Shown one piece after another: positions 13,605 through 17,659 of a stretch of DNA of 17,659 nt. Source of the DNA: Clostridia bacterium (GTDB lineage: Bacteria > Bacillota > Clostridia > Oscillospirales > CAG-272); NCBI GenBank assembly GCA_900753295.1, contig CAADYQ010000103.1:1-17659 (forward strand). The letters run 5' to 3'. The notes below the pieces were generated by a model, which did not search any database, was not told the origin of the DNA, and saw nothing but the letters and a program-made list of their open reading frames with translations. The position numbers and the translations under genes were made by a program. Position 1 is the first letter of the stretch, and each line of letters starts with the position of its first letter.

Positions 13605-14759
13605 ATGAGAAAATACAGACTCCGTGTCGGTCTTGACGTAGATGACACGGTTTATGATTGCAACGCCTACGCGCTTTCGATAATAAACGCCCGCCACCCG
13701 GACGAGGAGCCGGTCAGCATAAACGAGATCACCGGCTGGGGGCATTACGGCAGGCACTCCGATGAGCGCATGGCGCTTTACGGCGAGCCGGAATTTGTGC
13801 GCACACAGCCGCTATTGCCCGGCGCGCAGAAATTCGTACACGAGCTTTCCCGCCTTGCGGATATATTTTTCATCACTGCCGTGCCGCCCGCCTGCATGAC
13901 CGCGCGCGCCGAGCGGCTGCGCCGGGATTTTCCCGAGGTCCCGTCCGAAAACATAATAATAGGCACGCGCAAGGACGTTATGGCGGTGGATATCCTGCTT
14001 GACGACGCCGCGCACAACATATCAAGCTCGCGCGCCGCTTACCCGGTGCTTTTCCGCAAGCCCTGGAACACCGATATGTCCGGACTTCTGGCGGTAAACA
14101 GCTATGACGACTTTCTGCACCTTTGCAAAATGGTACGCAATTCCTTTACCGAGCGCGCGCCCGACCTCTCGCACGGTGGAGTCGTTTGCCTTGTGGGACC
14201 CTCCGGATCTCTTAAAAACGACATTGCGCATGAGCTGATGCGCAAGCCGCGGTTTGAAAAGCCGCTGACCTCGACCACGCGCCCGCGGCGCGAGGGAGAG
14301 AGCGACGGCGCATACCGCTTTATCGACGAGGCGGAATTCCTGCACGAAAAGGACGCCGGGCGCTTTATCGAAACTACGGTATACAGCAAATATTATTTCG
14401 GCACATCTGACGACGAGATAGCCCCCATCGTTGAGCGCGGGCATCTTGCCGTGATCCCCATAGATATATGCGGCGCGCTGACCGTGAAGAATCTTTACCG
14501 CAGCCGCGCCATGCTGGTGTTTACGAACCGCGCAAAAAGCGCGGTCCTGCTCGATATCATCTGCCGCGATACCTCGCCCGAGGACAAAATGCGGCGCATA
14601 ATGTCGCTTGAGTTTGAATACCGCAACGCAGAGGTGTGCGATGTGGAGCTTCCCGTCGGCAACGACGCCGCGGCAGCGGCGGCGGAGCTTGAACGCATTA
14701 TAGGTCCCGCCGCACACAAAAATCACAAGGCGAAAAGCGGCATAAAAGCGCAAAAATGA
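13605..14759 (+). CDS. Fusion of HAD-type 5'(3')-deoxyribonucleotidase and guanylate-kinase-like domain
   Basis: A 384-residue two-domain protein. Residues about 5-180 resemble NT5C-type HAD nucleotidases, which remove phosphate from (deoxy)nucleoside monophosphates: nucleophile motif D11-x-D13-D14-T15 (VGLDVDDTVYDC), FFITAVP (motif II region, 88-94), and the second-metal aspartates D133/D134 (ILLDDAAHNI). Residues about 190-366 follow the guanylate kinase plan: P-loop region, STTRPRREGESDGAYRF (GMP-binding), FIETTVYSKYYFGTS, IPIDICGALTVK, and a lid-like segment ending in the ELERII helix. The P-loop is unusual: GPSGSLKN (198-205) replaces the canonical GxxxxGK(S/T), losing the glycine and the serine/threonine, so ATP use is doubtful. 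AAAGAGGA lies about seven bases before ATG 13605. The stop overlaps the exonuclease start (ATGA, 14756-14759). I know no named gene for this combination. Confidence 0.8.
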   Translation: MRKYRLRVGLDVDDTVYDCNAYALSIINARHPDEEPVSINEITGWGHYGRHSDERMALYGEPEFVRTQPLLPGAQKFVHELSRLADIFFITAVPPACMTARAERLRRDFPEVPSENIIIGTRKDVMAVDILLDDAAHNISSSRAAYPVLFRKPWNTDMSGLLAVNSYDDFLHLCKMVRNSFTERAPDLSHGGVVCLVGPSGSLKNDIAHELMRKPRFEKPLTSTTRPRREGESDGAYRFIDEAEFLHEKDAGRFIETTVYSKYYFGTSDDEIAPIVERGHLAVIPIDICGALTVKNLYRSRAMLVFTNRAKSAVLLDIICRDTSPEDKMRRIMSLEFEYRNAEVCDVELPVGNDAAAAAAELERIIGPAAHKNHKAKSGIKAQK

Positions 14760-15607
14760 AGCGTTTTTTGCTTGTTGACGGTTCAAATCTGCTGTTTCAG
14801 ATGTTTTTCGGCATGCCATCCCGCATTGTGAACAGCGAAGGCAGGGCTATCCACGGAACGCTCGGCTTTACCGGCGCCCTGCTGCGCATGGCACGCATGA
14901 CAACTCCCACGCACATTGCCGTGCTTTTTGACGGCGAGCATGAAAACGACCGCAAGGAGCTGCTGCCCGATTACAAGGCGGGAAGGCGCGACTTTACCGA
15001 CGCGGCGGACGGTGACGATCCGTTCTCACAGCTTCCCGACATATACCGCGTGCTTGACACGCTCGGCAGCTTTCACACCGAGATAACGGACTATGAGGCG
15101 GACGACGCGATAGCCTCGTGCGCCATGCGGTTCGGCGGCATGTATGAGGTGATCGTCGCCTCGCAGGACAGCGATCTTTTTCAGCTCGTTACAGAGGACG
15201 GGAGCGTAAAAATACTGCGCTACCGTGGGGAACACAGCGTTTTGTGCGATGCCGGCTTTGTGCGCGGGCGCTTTGGCGTGCCGCCGGAGCGGTATGCGGA
15301 CTACAAAGCCCTTGTCGGAGACGCCTCGGACAACATTCCGGGCATGCGCGGCATCGGCCCCAAGACAGCCGCCGCGCTTATCGGACAGTACGGAACGCTC
15401 GATGAGATCATAAAGCACGCCGCGGATATCCCGCGTGCCGCGGTTGCCGCGGCAGTAGCGGAAAGCGCCGAAAGGCTGCGGCTGAACTACCGTCTGATAC
15501 ATCTGACGGACAGAGCCGCACTGCCATTTGACTCCCCGCCGCCATGCCTGTTCGATCCGGCAGCGGAAAAGACCGGGGGCGTCCTTCGCCGCGCGGGGGT
15601 GCTATGA
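14756..15607 (+). CDS. Stand-alone 5'-3' exonuclease (Pol I N-domain/FEN-like)
   Basis: A 283-residue protein equivalent to the 5'-nuclease domain of DNA polymerase I without any polymerase part, as in free-standing YpcP/ExoIX-type proteins. Metal-binding acidic residues expected of the fold are visible: D8 (LLVDGSN), D59 (VLFDGE), E114, D116 and D117 (TDYEADDAIAS), D138/D140 (SQDSDLFQL) and D189/D192 (GDASDNIPG). A helix-hairpin-helix DNA-binding motif follows at about 195-210 (GMRGIGPKTAAALIG). It would trim 5' flaps or RNA primers and release 5'-nucleotides. It is translationally coupled to the nucleotidase-kinase fusion by a 4-bp ATGA overlap. It is the last plus-strand gene; only 31 nt, with no evident terminator, separate it from the convergent PTS gene. 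Confidence 0.9.
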   Translation: MKRFLLVDGSNLLFQMFFGMPSRIVNSEGRAIHGTLGFTGALLRMARMTTPTHIAVLFDGEHENDRKELLPDYKAGRRDFTDAADGDDPFSQLPDIYRVLDTLGSFHTEITDYEADDAIASCAMRFGGMYEVIVASQDSDLFQLVTEDGSVKILRYRGEHSVLCDAGFVRGRFGVPPERYADYKALVGDASDNIPGMRGIGPKTAAALIGQYGTLDEIIKHAADIPRAAVAAAVAESAERLRLNYRLIHLTDRAALPFDSPPPCLFDPAAEKTGGVLRRAGVL

Positions 15608-15638
15608 ACGACAACAAACGACAATAAGCCACTTGCGT

Positions 15639-17312
15639 TCAGGCGTCGTCCGAGGCTATAAATTCTTCGAGGTCGCTTTTTATAACGGAGACCTGCGGTC
15701 CGTATACGACCTGCACGCCGGTGCCGCGGCGTATCACTCCCGCCGCACCGCTCTTTTTGAGAAGCGCATCGGTCACAAGCTCTGAATTTTTGACCGTTAC
15801 GCGCAGGCGCGTGGCACAGGCATCGATATTTTCAATATTTCCGCGCCCACCGAGTCCGCGAAGGATGAGCGACGACGTGCTTTCAAGTCCCACATCGGCA
15901 TCCGAAAGCTCCGGCTCCGCCGGCGGAACCGTCTCGTCTCCGCCGCGGCGCTTTTTATCCTCGTAATCGGCGCGGGTATAGAGCTTCACGTCCCCGCCGT
16001 CAAGCTCGCGCCCCGGCGTGATAAAGTTGAATTTCTTTATCATGAACCCGAAAAGGAAATAATAGACCGCAAAATAGATCACTCCGACCAACGGTATCAT
16101 CAGCCAGTTGGTCTTTTTTTGCCCCTGAAGCACGCCGAAAAGCAAAAAGTCGATAATGCCGCCCGAGAAGGTCATGCCCACGCCGACGCGCAGAACGTGC
16201 ATGAGCATATACGACACGCCCGCAAGAAGCGAGTGGATAACATACATCGACGGCGCAACAAAAAGGAAGGTGAATTCAAGCGGCTCGGTAATGCCCGTTA
16301 TCATTGCCGTGAGCGCCGCCGAAAGGAGCAGTCCGCCCGCAGCCTTTTTCTTTTCCGGTCGGGCAAGACGGTACATAGCAAGCGCCATGCCGGGCAGTCC
16401 GAATATCATGAGCGGGAACTTTCCCGCCATAAAACGGGTCGCATTGACCGAGAACAGCGTGGTGTCGGGCGATGCAAGCTCGGCAAAAAAGATGTTCTGC
16501 GCACCCGAAACGAGCACGCCGTCTATCATTTCGGTGCCGCCAAGCCCTGTCTGCCAGAAGGGCAGATAAAACACATGGTGCAGTCCGAAGGGGATCAGTA
16601 TGCGTTCGATAAATCCGTACACCAGCGTTCCCACATACCCCGAGCTGCGCACAAGGTTGCCGAGAGCGTAGATAGCGGTCTGGATATACGGCCAGATGAA
16701 AAACATCAGCACGCCGACGGCGGTGTAGGTGACGGTGGAGATTATCGGAACGAACCGCGTTCCGCCGAAAAAGGATATGACGCCCGGCAGACGGATCTTG
16801 TAGAAACGATTGTGCAGCGCCGCAACGCCGAGCCCTACTACGATACCGCCGAAAACGCCCATTTCAAGCGAGGTTATACCGACGACATCCGCCACCGAGC
16901 CCTCGGGAAGCGAGCCGTCGCTGATCCTTCCGGTCAGCTCAAGCAGAGAATGGATGGTCTCATGCATTACAAAAAAGGATATTGCCGCCGCAAGCGTTGC
17001 GGTGGCTTTTTCGTTTTCCGCCATTCCGAGCGCAACGCCCATTGCAAAAAGAAGGGGCAGGTTGTCGAAAATGATCGAGCCGACCGCGGAAAGCACCGAA
17101 AGCACCGACCCGAGCACCGTGCCGGTCCCAAGCACAGCTTCGAGATGATATGCCGCTATCATAGCGGGGTTGGTCAGCGACGAGCCGATGCCGAGAAGAA
17201 GTCCCGCGATCGGTAAAAGCGCTATCGGGAGCATAAACGAGCGCCCGACGCGCTGAAGAACGCCGAAAAGACGCGAGTCGCGCCCGCGCGCGGCGGCAGC
17301 CGAAGCACTCAT
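15639..17312 (-). CDS. PTS system EIICB component, glucose/maltose/N-acetylglucosamine superfamily
   Basis: A 557-residue membrane permease of the phosphotransferase system, which imports and phosphorylates a sugar. The EIIC part (about 1-430) has the usual RSFMLPIALLPIAGLLLGIG start, many membrane segments, LIPFGLHHVFYLPFWQ and the conserved GITEPLEFTFLFVAP sugar-site motif. A charged linker (about 432-475) joins it to an EIIB domain with the phosphorylation cysteine near residue 499 (IDACATRLRVTV). Motifs fit the PtsG/MalX/NagE family, but the sugar cannot be fixed from sequence. Its ATG overlaps the stop of the upstream EIIA gene (ATGA at 17309-17312), so phosphate should pass from that EIIA to this EIIB. 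It converges on the plus-strand exonuclease gene. Confidence 0.93.
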   Translation of the reverse strand: MSASAAAARGRDSRLFGVLQRVGRSFMLPIALLPIAGLLLGIGSSLTNPAMIAAYHLEAVLGTGTVLGSVLSVLSAVGSIIFDNLPLLFAMGVALGMAENEKATATLAAAISFFVMHETIHSLLELTGRISDGSLPEGSVADVVGITSLEMGVFGGIVVGLGVAALHNRFYKIRLPGVISFFGGTRFVPIISTVTYTAVGVLMFFIWPYIQTAIYALGNLVRSSGYVGTLVYGFIERILIPFGLHHVFYLPFWQTGLGGTEMIDGVLVSGAQNIFFAELASPDTTLFSVNATRFMAGKFPLMIFGLPGMALAMYRLARPEKKKAAGGLLLSAALTAMITGITEPLEFTFLFVAPSMYVIHSLLAGVSYMLMHVLRVGVGMTFSGGIIDFLLFGVLQGQKKTNWLMIPLVGVIYFAVYYFLFGFMIKKFNFITPGRELDGGDVKLYTRADYEDKKRRGGDETVPPAEPELSDADVGLESTSSLILRGLGGRGNIENIDACATRLRVTVKNSELVTDALLKKSGAAGVIRRGTGVQVVYGPQVSVIKSDLEEFIASDDA

Positions 17313-17659
17313 GAGCCGCTCCCCCTTTTTGCATCCTTCATTTTGTAGGTCATAACGGCGCTCCTGCCGCCGTTTACATTGCCGAGTTTCAGCTTTACGC
17401 CGTCAAGCGCCTCGCTGTTGGCAACAAGCACCGGCGTTACGGCGGTACAGCCCGCCGCACGGATAACGCTGAGATCGGCGCGCGCTATCGCATCGCCCGC
17501 GTTTACGCGGTCGCCCGCGCCGACAAGCGGCAAAAAGCCCGCGCCGCCAAGCTTTACCGTATCCACACCTATGTGAACGAGCACGTCAAGACCGTCCTCC
17601 GAGCGTATGCTGTACGCGTGCCGCGACTCGGCAACGCCCTCAACAACGCCGTCCACCGG
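17309..17659 (-). CDS. PTS system EIIA component, glucose type (partial, 5' end outside window)
   Basis: The C-terminal 116 residues of a free-standing EIIA-Glc-type protein; roughly the first 40-45 residues lie beyond the window edge. The frame remains open to the last base and starts with PVDGVVEGV, the normal interior of the domain, so the GTG visible near 17656 is not the true start. Both histidines of the family are present, in SRHAYSIRSEDG and VHIGVDTVKL; the second is the one phosphorylated by HPr in Crr-like proteins. TPVLVANSEALD near the end is typical. The stop overlaps the EIICB start by four bases, indicating coupled translation of a two-gene EIIA-EIICB unit. Confidence 0.92.
   Translation of the reverse strand, partial: PVDGVVEGVAESRHAYSIRSEDGLDVLVHIGVDTVKLGGAGFLPLVGAGDRVNAGDAIARADLSVIRAAGCTAVTPVLVANSEALDGVKLKLGNVNGGRSAVMTYKMKDAKRGSGS

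Noticed and set aside
15608..15638. Terminator between the convergent exonuclease and EIICB genes
   Set aside because: The 31-nt gap has no convincing stem followed by a T-run on either strand.
16119..17216. 365-codon plus-strand frame opposite the PTS EIICB gene
   Set aside because: Arg/His/Lys-rich antisense shadow of a clearly conserved membrane protein gene.

Overview
The window reads as chromosome from a moderately high-GC member of the Clostridia (Bacillota), most likely an uncultured gut Oscillospirales-type organism. This is inferred from several things. The protein families look clostridial: the thymidine kinase variant, the rimO-pgsA overlap, and the GtrII/YwaF/PAP2 envelope proteins. 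Shine-Dalgarno sites are often strong. The hairpin-rich intergenic repeats are of a kind I associate with gut Firmicutes. I see no rRNA, tRNA, CRISPR array, phage gene or transposase.

Layout. (1) 1-175: the 3' end of a polysaccharide pyruvyl transferase gene, followed by a bidirectional terminator (235-279). (2) 301-4632, minus strand: a tight four-gene cell-envelope operon. In transcription order it encodes a lipoprotein with a transglutaminase-like domain, a PAP2-family phosphatase, a YwaF/TMEM164-like membrane protein, and a GtrII-type glucosyltransferase broken by a one-base frameshift at an A5 run. A near-consensus promoter (4685-4713) drives it. (3) 4720-5440: an AT-rich intergenic block. 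It holds an array of GTGATAT heptamers alternating with sequence-divergent hairpins, then a MITE-like unit with 51-bp terminal inverted repeats (4867-4917 / 5168-5218) and a degenerate tandem repeat inside. (4) 5503-15607, plus strand: ten closely packed genes. They encode a class I aminotransferase, TrpS, RimO, PgsA, an HD-domain protein, thymidine kinase, DeoD, a DeoB-cytidine deaminase fusion, a deoxyribonucleotidase-guanylate-kinase-like fusion, and a 5'-3' exonuclease. (5) 15639-17659, minus strand and convergent: PTS EIICB and the truncated EIIA gene upstream of it (glucose superfamily).

How the genes work together. The second half of the plus-strand block is a (deoxy)nucleoside salvage cluster. 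The exonuclease could release 5'-nucleotides and the HAD domain could dephosphorylate deoxynucleotides. DeoD would release bases and (deoxy)ribose-1-phosphate, and DeoB would convert the latter to the 5-phosphate for central metabolism. The deaminase converts (deoxy)cytidine to (deoxy)uridine, and Tdk rephosphorylates thymidine. Two enzymes here are fusions, and the kinase-like domain of the second has a degenerate Walker A motif. These fusions, the hairpin array and the frameshifted glucosyltransferase are the most unusual contents of the window. No searches were run; family assignments come from reading motifs.
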